Made by a program: the position numbers and the translations under genes
In this document: in pieces, positions 1-11,349 of the stretch
Layout of the letters: each line of letters starts with the position of its first letter
Position numbering within the stretch: position 1 is the first letter of the stretch
Assembly (NCBI GenBank): GCA_037127315.1
Contig: JBBBDQ010000421.1
Location: forward strand, 1,475,001-1,539,000
DNA: 64,000 nt
Direction: 5' to 3'
Source of the DNA: Ascarosepion bandense
Taxonomy: Eukaryota; Mollusca; Cephalopoda; Sepiida; Sepiidae
The notes under the pieces: generated by a model
Told to the model about the DNA's origin: nothing
The model's input: only the letters and a program-made list of their open reading frames with translations
The model's database searches: none

Positions 1-2412
1 CATTTACGTCTTAGTGGATTTATTGCTTTGCTTGTAGGGAAAACGATTAAAAAAAACTCAGCTGATTTAATCAACAATAACATGCTAAAAGTGTCCGAAA
101 GAAGAAATATCAAATGTCTATTAAAATTCACTTCATTCATTCTTTTCTCAATTTTTCAAAAAGATCTGGTGAATCACAGAATGGTAATAGGTTCTTCTAT
201 GGTACGAGATTGAATCACGGTATCAAAATAGGTTGATTGCTGTTGGTTCCTACAACAGAAAATCAAAACTTGTTCAAAAGTAAATTCCACAAAATATTTG
301 AATATATACTGCCGTATCAAAAGTCATGGGATATTAGCATGTAAAGATAATGGTAGATAGAGGCATCTTCCATTGATGCCATAGAAATGCACAAACCTAT
401 ATCAGTTATGATCTGAAATCAAGAGAGCCAGTGATAATAGTGGTGTGTTTGAAAGGCATCAAGAATTATCAGAGTTTGAGTTGATTTTGCTTAAAATAAT
501 TTAATAAATACTTATTCAATGATATATTAAGATTTGTCAGTCAGTCATTTACAGAAGTTTCAGAAAAGCATAATTGTCATTAATAAACCGTCAAAGCGTA
601 ATTCTAACCACATTAGACCTAATAAAACTTTGCCTACTAATTTCCAAACTATGCTCATTAATCGTATCCGTTCAGCAATCGATGTATGCAACAAATAAAG
701 ATCGAAATTTCTTTTTACCATTTACTGTTTTACATAAAGCAATATACAATGGAATTTAAATCACCACAATTCCAGAAACACTTACTGTAATTTAAAACAA
801 ATTATCCTGTTGCAAAGCATGCGCATTCTGTTTATCAATAAGACTAAATTAAAGTTACGTAACATGAGACAAAGTACTTTTATACAAAATTAAGGAAAAT
901 TAAGTAGAATATGTATGCAACGATAGACGCTATCCTTGAAAAAATATCAAGTTCTTTCTCAAAAGCCACTTACCTTTATAATAAAAACAAGGTTAAAATG
1001 AACACTGAGCATCTCCGGGATCTTTGGACTCACAATTAACCTAAACGTTGGGTAAAATGCCAATTCATTTGTCTATGGATGAGGAAAATAACTCTAACTA
1101 AAGATATCAACAGTGAAGAGCAAGGGAGTGAAATAAGGAACTTGCTTTCGGTTCACGCGCGAAGACTTCTGGACAAAGATTAAAAAAAATATTTTAAAAA
1201 AACCTGAGCTATCAATGCCAATCCCCGTTGCTTTCACTGTATCTTTCGGTTTGTTTCTGTCTTAACTATTTCTTTCAATCTTTTCATCTCTGTTACTCTT
1301 GATGCATCTCTGCTGATTGCTGGCCAGTGAGTTTGAGACGAGCGCACGTCGTTCATATTGTTTGGATTTTAATGAACACTCTCAACGAGGTCTTCAAAAT
1401 GCTCTCGATTTTTCAATTTCCTGCTGGCGTGTCATTGATTTACACGGTTCGAAATGTCAGGGACTTCAGGGGTTGAGACAGGTAATGAGGAGGGGAAGAT
1501 CGCGGAAGAGAAAAGGATCACTGAGTCTGAGGTTGGTGGTCTTATTTTATCTGACAGCACCCAAGCGGAAATACCTCTGCTTCTACTCCTCTACCTTTTT
1601 AAACATTACTCTCGGCCCTTTCTCCACACTGCACACTCAGGTAAACACACATAACTATTCCAGCGCACATATGCACGCACTTTCGCGCATACAAATGAGC
1701 CTGTATATTCAACCATACACACAGAATCACACATAGATATGACATAATATATGAATGGTTTAACACACGCACACATCTTTTACATGCTTTGTTTTTCTTT
1801 TTTTTTTTAACTTTTCGCTGTATGCGCGTGTTTTTAAACTAAGATTTGCCACCAATCGCTTCCAGCAGAAAAATCACATTTTCGAGGGCCAAAATGCATT
1901 CTCCGCTCCATTTTCACACAATTCCCGCTTGTTCTTGGCTGTTAGTGAAGGCTCCTATGAATATATTAATTGGCCTTACCGCTCAACGTTTTATTTACCC
2001 TCCTTATCAACATCATCATATTTCTCTTGCTTCCTCTTTCTTTTCACTCATTTCTCACTGCAACTGCAATAGCGACAACAATAGAAATGGAATTCAAAAA
2101 GCAACCTACGGAAAAAAATTGTTTATTAGAAATAGTTGTCAATTTGAACCGTTAAAACAATTTGATCTCTCAGGAAATACAATGCCCTGTATAAAAAATT
2201 CAGTAAATAGTTACTATTATTATTTTACTCAAGTTTGACATTTTATAAGGATATATCACTTAACTTTCTTTCTTTCCTCTGAATAATTTACAGTTACTTT
2301 GTTTATCCTATAAATGGGAAGGTATTAAAAGCATTTAATAACAGCGTTAATCATACAAATCAGATAATACCGTTAAACATACAAATAACACACACACACT
2401 CACATATATATA
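1..2412. other. AT-rich DNA with no recognised gene
   Basis: I see no gene, RNA gene or known repeat here. The longest open stretches (for example 1317-1736 on the plus strand) have no recognisable domain and end in low-complexity sequence. Short CA-rich runs occur near 1740-1780 and 2386-2400. It could hold old unrecognised repeats or host intergenic or intronic sequence. Confidence 0.5.
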
Positions 2413-2925
2413 GGCCTCTAATTGAAAGGTTGTGAGGAGCATGGAACCACCTTTTAATTGCTGTTGTTTCCAGGTCCACCCTAACCCGGAGTGCTAGCAC
2501 CTGCTAGGGTCCCAGCTATGGGCAAATAATTAACCCCCCACAAAAAAAAAAATTAGGGTCAAAACACTATGAAAGTATAAAAATGCACTCTTATAGAGAT
2601 ATATATACAGAAAAATAGACTTTTATTTTAAAAAAATATACATTTTTGAAGGAAAAATTTTACCAACAAATCATTTTTGAAGGAAAAATTATTACCATAA
2701 CATATTTTTGAAAGAAAAAATTATTCTCAGCAAAATATTTTTTAATACAAAACTAGAAGACATTTTCAGTTTTCTAAATTAAAAAAAAAAGAATAAAAAC
2801 AATATTTTCATTAAAATCTGACTAAATCAACCTTCTTACTAAAATCGAACATTTAAAAAAAATACCTTAAGACCCCACCTTTTTGGTATGAAATAACCCA
2901 CAGAAGTTGATATGCCGTTAAACAA
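2413..2925 (+). repeat. Dispersed repeat R1 (copy 1 of 2)
   Basis: This stretch matches 56200-56580 in the same orientation. Shared landmarks, in order, are a 'CAGGTCCACC' block, 'CCCGGAGTG', 'GGGTCCCA', 'CTATGGGCAAATA', repeated 'CATTTTTGAAGGAAA' motifs, 'AAAACTAGAAGACAT' and 'AATAACCCACAGA'. The two copies differ by many small indels, and this one carries an extra iteration of the 'TTTTTGAAGGAAA' block. I do not recognise the family. Having no coding capacity, it may be the terminal or non-coding part of a transposable element. Confidence 0.7.
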
Positions 2926-3410
2926 AACTCAAAGTCAGGTCAAAGTTTGGTCAGGTCACTGGATTCAACCAACTCTTTTTATCCATGTGTGCTTGAGAAC
3001 ATCCGTGTACGGATTTTTGGGACTTATAAACCTAATGTTTCAGTTTTACCAATTTTTGTTGTTTGTAATTGTTTTTCTCTAGCACCACGTAGCACCACGT
3101 TCCCATATTGTATTCATTTCTATCCTTGGCCGACTTAGGAGATTTTTGTCGCCTAACATATGCGTTGATTCCTTAGGTTTTATCAGTGGTGATTTCTATC
3201 TATTATTTCAAATTCACCCTACAAGGAGCAGTGAGCTTCCGTCCCCCTCCATATGTAGTCAGCTCGGCCTGATTTTTCTATTTCCTCTCGTTACAGCTTT
3301 GTGGTTTTCTTGCATTCTTATCTTAAAAGAGCCCGTTTCTTCTTTATCTGAAAGAGCATGACTCATAGAAGTACAACAATCTGCCCCGGTGAACGAAATA
3401 ATTGGTTTAG
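2926..3410. other. No recognised feature
   Basis: Nothing convincing is seen. A 12-bp direct doublet (AGCACCACGT-type) occurs near 3081-3100. Short open frames on both strands show no domain. Confidence 0.4.
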
Positions 3411-3524
3411 CTCGAAATTGCGATCCCCTGAAGAAGGTCGGAGTATATAACGGTCGAAATGTCGTAAATATGGCAACAAAGATGAGTACGACAGCCAAAA
3501 CAATGTAAATAGTGTAAATATTTA
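3411..3524 (+). ncRNA. Hammerhead-like motif of a PLE terminal region
   Basis: A CTGAAGA box (3428-3434) is followed by GGTCG, an A/T-rich loop, CGGTC and then GAAA (3456-3459). This matches the CUGANGA / stem II / GAAA core layout of hammerhead ribozymes. Related copies lie at about 25422-25453, 50899-50930 and 57235-57270, all on the minus strand. Hammerheads in Penelope-like element terminal repeats are established knowledge. That this copy derives from one is inference from family resemblance, and activity is not shown. Confidence 0.55.
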
Positions 3525-3721
3525 GAGATTCTTGATAAAATCCAAAGAAGAATCGGCAATGTTATTGATCCTGACCTGGTATCTCGTTTTCAGTCACTAT
3601 CCCACGACCGTAATATAGTTTCCCTGTAACTTTTCTGTAAATACTTTGGGGATCATTTTCTAATAAATTTTTCTCTATAGGAACCTACACTTTATGAATT
3701 TAAGCTCAGTACTAGATTGGC
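3525..3721 (+). pseudogene. Jockey/CR1-like LINE ORF2 C-terminal fragment, 5' part
   Basis: The plus-strand translation contains ILDKIQRR, NVIDPDL and SLSHDRN. The same peptide series appears in the LINE C-terminal tails at 23699-24117 and about 62100-62520, both on the minus strand. It is the region after the reverse transcriptase of a non-LTR retrotransposon. An in-frame stop follows the 'NIVSL' position. The frame continues as EPTLYEFKLSTRLA up to 3721, where a second LINE is inserted, and it resumes at 4278. Confidence 0.75.
3711..3721 (+). repeat. Target-site duplication, left copy (ACTAGATTGGC)
   Basis: This 11-bp sequence recurs exactly at 4267-4277 and flanks the truncated RTE-like LINE between them. 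It belongs to the coding frame of the older host LINE, so it was present before the insertion. Confidence 0.85.
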
Positions 3722-4266
3722 GGCACAGAGATCCGAAGGCGAATTCGCATGGCGAAGGACGCATTCCAGAAGCTGAGTAAAGTACTAAGACATAAAACAA
3801 TTTCGCCAGAAACAAAGAAGCGAATGCTAGATGGCTATGTGATGTCAGTTCTTCAATGCGGCAGTGAATGCTGGACAATATTATCGAAGATGAAGGAAAA
3901 ACTTGAAGCAGCGGAAATGTGGTTTTACAGAAAGATGCTGTGGATATCATGGACCGAACATGTGAGCAATGATGAGGTTTTGGAAAGAATGGCAATGAAA
4001 AGAAAACTAATAGTGAGCATCAGGAAGAGACAATTGAAGTTCCTGGAACATGCAATGAGAAAGCAGAGCTTGAAGAACCTGATAGAGAGAAAAGGAGACA
4101 GAGGAAGGTAGCAGATAACATATTTGAAGGGCTTGATCAGGTGGATGACGGAACGGGGGTTGCGAGGAGTAACAGAAGAAACATACTAAGAGCCACCAGG
4201 GATAGGGAGACGTGGAAAGCCATGATCGCCTACGTCCTGAAAGAATAAGGCACATAAAAGAAGAAG
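3722..4266 (+). pseudogene. 5'-truncated RTE-like LINE, 3' end of reverse transcriptase ORF
   Basis: The frame is open from about 3725 to a TAG at 4109-4111. It carries the post-catalytic region typical of RTE-like LINEs: RRIRMAKDAFQKLS, then CGSECWTI, then EMWFYRKML, then WTEHVSNDEVLERM. After the stop, further frames still show pieces of the usual C-terminus (RWMTERGL, then the degenerate end), so the ORF is broken by frameshifts. The RT catalytic core is missing because the copy is 5' truncated, as is normal for LINE insertions. It ends in a short purine-rich tail before an 11-bp target duplication. Related copies are at 11350-12420, 16095-17180 and 57490-58080. Confidence 0.85.
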
Positions 4267-4291
4267 ACTAGATTGGCAACCAAGTTTCATC

Positions 4292-4295
<4 letters not shown>
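4267..4295 (+). pseudogene. Target-site duplication, right copy, and resumed Jockey/CR1-like LINE
   Basis: ACTAGATTGGC at 4267-4277 repeats 3711-3721. The sequence after it continues the older LINE frame as TRLATKFHHY, which parallels 'TRLATRSHPF' in the relative at 23699-24117. The older LINE is then lost at a (TA)n run from about 4294. Confidence 0.8.
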
Positions 4296-4341
<46 letters not shown>

Positions 4342-4347
4342 CATACA
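4294..4347. repeat. (TA)n microsatellite
   Basis: A continuous TA dinucleotide run, ending in a short TACATACATACAT-type stretch. Confidence 0.95.
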
Positions 4348-4653
4348 TATATATATTGAATTAAACCATAAATGCATAAGTTCCAGATTTTTAATAATAT
4401 CCATATCTGCTCTGGTTCGTATTCTCATGTAAACAAACGTAAACAAAGACAATATTAAGAAATCGTACGGAAAGTTACGAAATGGTATTAACCGACATAT
4501 TTATTTAAATTTATTACCTTGAAAATTATTTTTGAGTGACTCCTCTGTTTTTCTATAATTAAATAGTATATTTTGTATATATCCAAATAATAATCAAAAA
4601 ATCTTGTTGGGAAAATATGCATCTCCCGGCAGGATTGAACATTATTTTTAATT
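4348..4653. other. AT-rich spacer, nothing recognised
   Basis: No gene, known repeat or structured motif is seen between the microsatellite and the start of the TA-linked satellite at about 4654. Confidence 0.4.
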
Positions 4654-4668
4654 TTCATATATATATAT

Positions 4669-4689
4669 ATATTCAGAAATGGCATCAAA
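4669..4689 (+). repeat. 21-bp target-site duplication, left copy
   Basis: The 21 bases here (containing ATTCAGAAATGGCATCAAA) are identical to 5508-5528. They are the opening bases of the satellite unit that continues at 5508. The left copy therefore marks the edge of the satellite into which the LINE at 4690-5507 inserted. Confidence 0.8.
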
Positions 4690-5507
4690 GTTAAGTATAC
4701 AAAGTGTTTTCCCTACTTGGGCAGCAAGGTGAATCATGATGGTTCATTGGATGACGAAATTGTCAACAGGATTGCGAGGGTTACACATGCCTTTGGGAAG
4801 TTGCGCCATCGCCTGTGGGATGAACGTGGGATCCGATTGGATACGAAAATTGTGGTTTATCGAGCTGTTATTCTCTCCATCCTCCTGTATGGCTCTGAGT
4901 CTTGGACTCCTTATAGACGGCACATCCGTCAGCTGGATGTATTTCACAAACACTGTTTGCGGTCAATCTGTGGTCTTAGCATTCGAGACAAGATGCCCAA
5001 CGTTGACCTCTTCAGAAAATGTAATATTTCTGGAATAGAGCCATTCCTCATTCAGTTCCAACTACGTTGGACTGGACACGTATTGAGGATGACCGAGGAA
5101 AGGATACCAAAAATCATGATGTACAGTCAATTGGAGAGCGGTAGGAGAAATGTTGGACGGCCTTTACTGAGGTACAAGGATAAGATCAGGAGTAATTTGA
5201 TTTCTCTCAATCTGCCTCACAACATTCTTGAGAGCAGAGTCTCTGATCGAATGGAGTGGAAGGCATGTTGTTTTGATGGTCTTCAGCGTTTCAAATCTGA
5301 CAGTCTGAATCATATGAGTCAGAAACGAGAGAGAGTCAAGCGGGCTGTATTGGTACCTGCAAGTGCATCCCATAACCAGCACACTTGCACTCTGTGTGGA
5401 TTGATTTGTAAGTCCCTTGCTGGACTTAGATGTCATCAGAGGCTGAAGCATGGATGAAGTCAGAGTTGTCGGAACCTCATACGTCGAGATCGACGGGAGA
5501 GTCCATC
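4690..5507 (+). pseudogene. 5'-truncated LINE, ORF2 C-terminal end with terminal zinc finger
   Basis: The frame is open from about 4702 to a TGA at 5455-5457. It starts inside the post-palm region (YLGSKVNHDGSLDDEI), goes through RLDTKIVVYRAV and LLYGSESWTP, then HCLRSICGL, then LRWTGHVLRM, and ends with a C2H2-like finger: CTLCG followed by HQRLKH near residues 225-245. This is the 3' end of a non-LTR retrotransposon polyprotein. It is a different lineage from the RTE-like copy at 3722, which lacks the finger. The catalytic RT motifs are absent through 5' truncation. About 50 bp of 3' UTR separates the stop from the right target duplication. With no frameshift over roughly 250 codons, the insertion looks fairly young. 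Confidence 0.85.
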
Positions 5508-5641
5508 ATATTCAGAAATGGCATCAAATTATCAAAGGATCTATCTACTATTTCTTCGATAGAAAACCCTTATAATATAAAGATTTATGTGGGAAGTACT
5601 AAGAAATCGCTAAGAAAAGATTTTATCAACACACGTCTTTA

Positions 5642-5688
<47 letters not shown>

Positions 5689-5815
5689 GAAATGGCATCA
5701 AATTATCAAAGGATCTATCTACTATTTCTTCGATGGAAAACCCTTATAATATAAAGATTTATGTGGGTAGTACTAAGAAATCGCTAAGAAAAGATTTTAT
5801 CAACACACGTCTTTA

Positions 5816-5885
<70 letters not shown>

Positions 5886-6017
5886 TCAGAAATGGCACAT
5901 CAAATTATCAAAGGATCTATATCTACTATTTCTTCGATGAAAACCCATATAATATAAAGATTTATGTGGTGGTACTAAGAAATCCTTCAGAAAGATTTTA
6001 TCCATTTGCAATCTTTA

Positions 6018-6092
<75 letters not shown>

Positions 6093-6219
6093 GAAATGGC
6101 ATCAAATTATCAAAGAATCTATATACTATTTCTTCGATGGAAAACCCTTATAATATAAAGATTTATGTGGGTAGTACTAAGAAATCACTAAGAAAAGATT
6201 TTATCAACACACGTCTTTA

Positions 6220-6283
<64 letters not shown>

Positions 6284-6723
6284 GAAATGGCATCAAATTA
6301 TCAAAGGATATCTACTATTTCTTCGATGGAAAACCCTTATAATACTAAAGATTTATGTAGGGCAGTACTAAGAAATCGCTAAGAAAATTTTATCAACACA
6401 CGTCTTTATTTAATATATATATATATATTCAGAAATGGCATCTACAAATTATCAAAGGATCTATCTACTATTTCTTCGATGGAAAACCCTTATAATATAA
6501 AGATTTATGCATGGGAAGTACTAAGAAATCGCTAAGAAAGATTTTATCAACACACGTCTTTATTTAATATATATATATATATATATATTCAGAAATGGCA
6601 TCAAATTATCAAAGAATCTATCTACTATTTCTTCGACAAACCATATAATATAAAGATTTGAAAATGTGGGTAGTACTAAGAAATCGCAAGAAAAGATTTT
6701 ATCAACACACGTCTTTATTTGAA

Positions 6724-6788
<65 letters not shown>

Positions 6789-7058
6789 GAAATGGCATCA
6801 AATTATCAAAGGATCTATCTACTATTTCTTCGATGGAAAACCTTATAATATAAAAGATTTATATACGTGTACTAAAAATAATCGCCCCAAAAGATTTATC
6901 AACACACGTCTTTATTTTAATATATATATATTCAGTAGCATCAAATTATCAAAGGATCTATCTACTATTTCTTCGATGGAAAACCCTTATAATATAAAGA
7001 TTTATGTGGGAAGTACTAAGAAATCGCTAAGAAAAGATTTTATCAACACACGTCTTTA

Positions 7059-7115
<57 letters not shown>

Positions 7116-7552
7116 GAAATGGCATCAAATTATCAAAGGGATCTATCTGCGGCTATTTTACCGATGGAAAACCCTTATAATATAAAGATTTATGTGGGTA
7201 GTACTAAGAAATCGCTAAAGATTTTATCAACACACGTCTTTTATTTTAGCTATATATATATATATATATATATATATTCAGAAATGGCATCAAATTATCG
7301 AGACGTCTATATCTACTATTTCTTCGATGGAAAAACCCTTATAATATAAAGATTTATGTGGGTAGTACTAAGAAATCGCTAAGAAAGATTTATCAACACG
7401 TCTTTATTTAATTATATATATATTCAGAAATGGCATCAAATTATCAAAGGATCTATCTACTATTTCTTCGATGGAAAACCCTTATAATATAAAAGTTGCG
7501 TGGGAAGTACTAAGAAATCGCTAAGAAAAGATTTTATCAACACACGTCTTTA

Positions 7553-7598
<46 letters not shown>

Positions 7599-7837
7599 CT
7601 TCGATGAAATATATAATATAAAGATTTGTAGCGTTAATTACTAAGAAATCGCTAAGAAAAGATTTTTATCAACACGTCTTTATTTAACTATATATATATA
7701 TATATATATTCAGAAATGGCATCAAATTATCAGAGATCTATCTACTATTTCTTCGATGGAAAGCCCTTATAATATAAAGATTTATGTGGGAAGTACTAAG
7801 AAATCGCTAAGAAAGATTTTATCAACACACGTCTTTA

Positions 7838-7896
<59 letters not shown>

Positions 7897-8350
7897 GAAA
7901 TGGCATCAAATTATCAAAGGATCTATCTACTATTTCTTCGATGGAAAACCCTTATAATATAAAGATTTGTAATAGGGGTAGTACTAAGAAATCGCTAAGA
8001 AAGATTTTATCAACACACGTCTTTATTTAATATATATATATATATATATATATATTCAGAAATGGCATCAAATTATCAAAGGATCTATCTACTATTTCTT
8101 CGATGGAAAACCCTTATAATATAAAGATTTGTAGTAGAAGTACTAAGAAATCACTAAGAAAAGATTTTATCAACACACGTCTTTATTTAATATATATATA
8201 TATATATATATTCAGAAATGGATCAAATTATCAAAGGATCTATCTACTATTTCTTCGATGGAAAACCCTTATAATATAAAGATTTATGTGGGAAGTACTA
8301 AGAAATCACTAAGAAAAGATTTTATCAAAACACACGTCTTTATTTAATAA
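5508..8350 (+). repeat. TA-linked satellite, about 17 units
   Basis: Each unit has a conserved core of about 130-140 bp that begins TTCAGAAATGGCATCAAA, passes TTTCTTCGATGG, AACCCTTATAATATAAAG and AGTACTAAGAAATCGC, and ends ACACACGTCTTTATTTAA. Cores are joined by (TA)n of very variable length, from about 5 to over 35 repeats. The 'TTTCTTCGAT' landmark, or a mutated form of it, recurs near 5552, 5728, 5929, 6131, 6317, 6473, 6634, 6827, 6970, 7155, 7320, 7467, 7596, 7750, 7938, 8098 and 8248. Some units carry internal deletions, for example 7575-7690. The first unit is split by the LINE at 4690. Open frames here are a by-product of the repeat. Confidence 0.92.
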
Positions 8351-8559
8351 TAATAAGTACAAAAACAGAACATCCCTATCGAAATTTTATTGCTATCTAA
8401 AAGAAACAAATAAAAGTCCCACATTAAAATGGAAATTTTTCTGAAAAATTAGAATATATAAGTCTTTTAACGATTCATGCCCCTTGTGTCTATATGAAAA
8501 AAAACTATATATTCTTAAATGTCTTAAGAATAAAAATCTATTAAATCTTCAAATGGATA

Positions 8560-8622
<63 letters not shown>

Positions 8623-8740
8623 AGGTGAAGAGAAACAACAGTTTTAGAATTCCGAGTTCAAAAAAGTGCTCAATACATTATGTATATAGAGCATAATATA
8701 ATAATATAATTATAATTAAATTTGTTTTTATTTAAAATGA
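8351..8740. repeat. AT-rich flank with a long (TA)n run
   Basis: The satellite ends in AATAATAATAAG. A pure (TA)n run occupies about 8562-8620. Nothing else is recognised. Confidence 0.7.
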
Positions 8741-8830
8741 CTATAGTCTATATTGCGACGTTTCTATTTTTCGAGATTTTACCTCGTCATCAGACAATGT
8801 TTGCTCATTGTTGTGAAAATGGTTAAATAT
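8741..8830 (-). ncRNA. Hammerhead-like motif, PLE-type
   Basis: The minus strand reads CTGATGA (complement of 8787-8793), CGAG, an AT-rich loop, then CTCGAAAA (GAAA opposite 8769-8772). Both halves of stem II (CGAG/CTCG) and both conserved core boxes are present. A close relative lies at 14885-14910, also on the minus strand. Resemblance to hammerhead ribozymes is direct. Linkage to PLE terminal repeats is inference. Confidence 0.55.
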
Positions 8831-8848
8831 ATTTATATATGTGTGTGC

Positions 8849-8851
<3 letters not shown>

Positions 8852-8890
<39 letters not shown>
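8852..8890. repeat. (TA)n microsatellite
   Basis: A pure TA run preceded by a short TGTGTGCGTGTA stretch. The following bases to about 9050 include 'CTATATTATTCAATGAAACA', which resembles the PLE tail at about 61735-61755 and may be a remnant of one. Confidence 0.85.
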
Positions 8891-8891
<1 letters not shown>

Positions 8892-9051
8892 AGAAACTTA
8901 GGTAGGAAAAGATTATGGCGCCCTCTCCGATGAATATCATCTTAACATCAAGAAACTGAATAGATAACTATATAGAAAGTATTATAAAAATAAATAGTCA
9001 TAATATATCTATATTATTCAATGAAACATCTATAATGAAGATATGCTGCCT

Positions 9052-9052
<1 letters not shown>

Positions 9053-9107
<55 letters not shown>

Positions 9108-9108
9108 G
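9053..9108. repeat. (GATA)n microsatellite
   Basis: About 13 tandem GATA tetranucleotides, followed by two GGATA variants. Confidence 0.95.
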
Positions 9109-10769
9109 ATAGGATAGGAAAGGCGAGTGAAATAAATTCGAAGGATAATAACAACAAAATTAATAATATTAATAAGACTAATAATATCTATAGAATATTA
9201 GTAGACCTTTTGACCTAATGGAAACATGATAATAAACATTTGAAAAATTGGAATTTTCAGACACGCCTGTGTCCTTTCTCAACGAGACAATAAATTAAAA
9301 AACGACGTGATTTCAGAAAGCATTTGAAAATGTTTTAAAATAGATTCACGCATTCTATGATTAAACGTGCAACTAGGCTTACTCAAAGAATGCAGTTTCT
9401 ATTGAAAACTTTCTACAAATTCTATATAACCCTAATTATGGAAAACAACTAGGCAGAAACTATCAGTAATATAACACATGCTAAAAAAATTTTATATATA
9501 TGTTTGCTTGCGTATCCTAAAGTTACTCTTTCGCAGCTAAGATGCTAAAGATTGTCGCGGGTAGATCTTTTCAAAGCGAAACGTCACAGCCTTTTCTCCA
9601 TATTTGATATGATTTAATTCTTTACAAATTTTACCAAATTTTCAATTAATTTATTTACAAAATTTTAAATTAATTTCCATAGACATTAATTAGTTGGATA
9701 TAGGGTTTGTTTATTTTTTATTTTTTGCTTTGTGTCTTTGTTTTGTTTTTTAGAAAATCTCTTTTTTCATATTTTTGAGTGAATTAAAGCGGCTTCCGGT
9801 CGGCTATCTGAGTATTCCATGAAATAATAATAAAAGTATGTTTGCTTAAGTATGTTCACATATAACTTCACGAGTTACAGTAAAACATTCTAAGAAGATA
9901 GTTATTGAAACCTTTTTTCCTAAACAGTACAAGTGTATTTATTTCTAATTGTACTGTTTAGAAAAAAATATTTTTTATTGCACCGTCCTATATTTTTATT
10001 TCAACAAATATTGAAATCTCAATTGCTTCCTTATAAGAGTTGATTTTGTATTGCTCTCTCAACATCAGCTTCTTACTTGGAATGAGTATCTAAACACTTG
10101 ATTAGATGCCGTGGAGGCAGGTTGTTTGAGTTAAGGAAATGGTCCACCAGTAAATCAATCTGCATGCAACGAAAACTGAAGATAAAAACAAAATCTACAA
10201 AGCGGATATGACGTTGAGAGGATTAATGATAATTGCTCGGTGGCTAGTAACGGGATTTCTAAATTGAACCTGAAAAGAAAAAATAAATAAAGGACGTAAA
10301 AAGCAGGCTGATTAAATGTTTATTAACAAAGTTTTCTTTGACACAAGATTCTGGCATTACGCCTTTCAATAGTATTGCTGGCTTTCACGTATCTAAGAAA
10401 CGACGGGATTTCAAAAGTCATGATTTGTTACGGGATATGCAGTGATTCGGAAGACGTTGGCCAGCATGAAATTGACCGTGACCGAAACCGGTTTTCATTA
10501 AAACGCAACTTTGACTACACAATTCCGGTCATTCTCTGATTTCCTCTGAAGTCGACAAGACGAACATGCATGCTACCAAATGAGATGGACGTGCTCTTTG
10601 CTTTTTAACACCTTCTCATCTCTACAACCAAACAAATTCCTACTTTTGTACCTGAACAAAAACCTAATATATACATCTAATATCCTCTTTTGTCATATGT
10701 ATGTGCGCGCATGCGTGTTTGAAGAGAAGGAAAAAGAGGAATATGTTTTCAAAGATACAATATGGCAGC
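9109..10769. other. No recognised gene
   Basis: AT-rich sequence without a recognisable domain, RNA gene or repeat. The plus frame at 10580-10813 shows no known motif. Confidence 0.45.
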
Positions 10770-11163
10770 ATTCTTCTGTAAGTAATGGAGTTTTTTTAGT
10801 ACAGAATATCTAGACAAATTCAACACTTTTCGGGAGACTAATTCTTGACTACCTACCAGTTTCTTTCAATTGTAAAGTTGTACAAATATTCAAGGTATAT
10901 TTTTAATTTTATTATCATTATATTAAACTTAATTTCGTACTGTATAAGCTACAAATGATCATTCATTTCAAACGTTTTCTATAAAAATAACAATGTAAAT
11001 TAATAAAATGCTATCCACGTTATTTCATTAGAAATTAGCTTTTAAACAACGAAACACTTTTCAGTGCAGTCACATAATTGCAAAGAAGAATGAAAATCTT
11101 CCGAAGATAATGAAACAATTTGATATCTGCACAACCATTGACAGATTAGTAAAATCTACCTCT

Positions 11164-11310
11164 TTCTCTTACTCCCTGTCTCTCGCGCTTTTCTTAGTCT
11201 CTCTCTCTTTATCTCTCTCTCTCTCTCTCTCTCTTTCTCCCTCTCTCTCTTTTCTCACTCTCGCTTTCCCACACACACACTCTTTCTCTTTCTCTCTTTC
11301 ACACACACAG
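11164..11310. repeat. (TC)n / pyrimidine-rich low complexity
   Basis: Tandem TC dinucleotides, about 11200-11250, within a longer pyrimidine tract that ends in short CA runs. The apparent ORF over it is compositional. Confidence 0.9.
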
Positions 11311-11349
11311 GCTAACTTTCCCACTGCCCACATATATACATGTCAGGTC

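Noticed and set aside
1317..1736. 139-codon ORF as a host gene
   Set aside because: No recognisable domain; its end is CA-rich low complexity and an overlapping frame is also open.
5430..7349. Open frames rich in IYIYIY over the TA-linked satellite
   Set aside because: (TA)n encodes Ile-Tyr in any frame without stops; the frames follow repeat units, not a gene.
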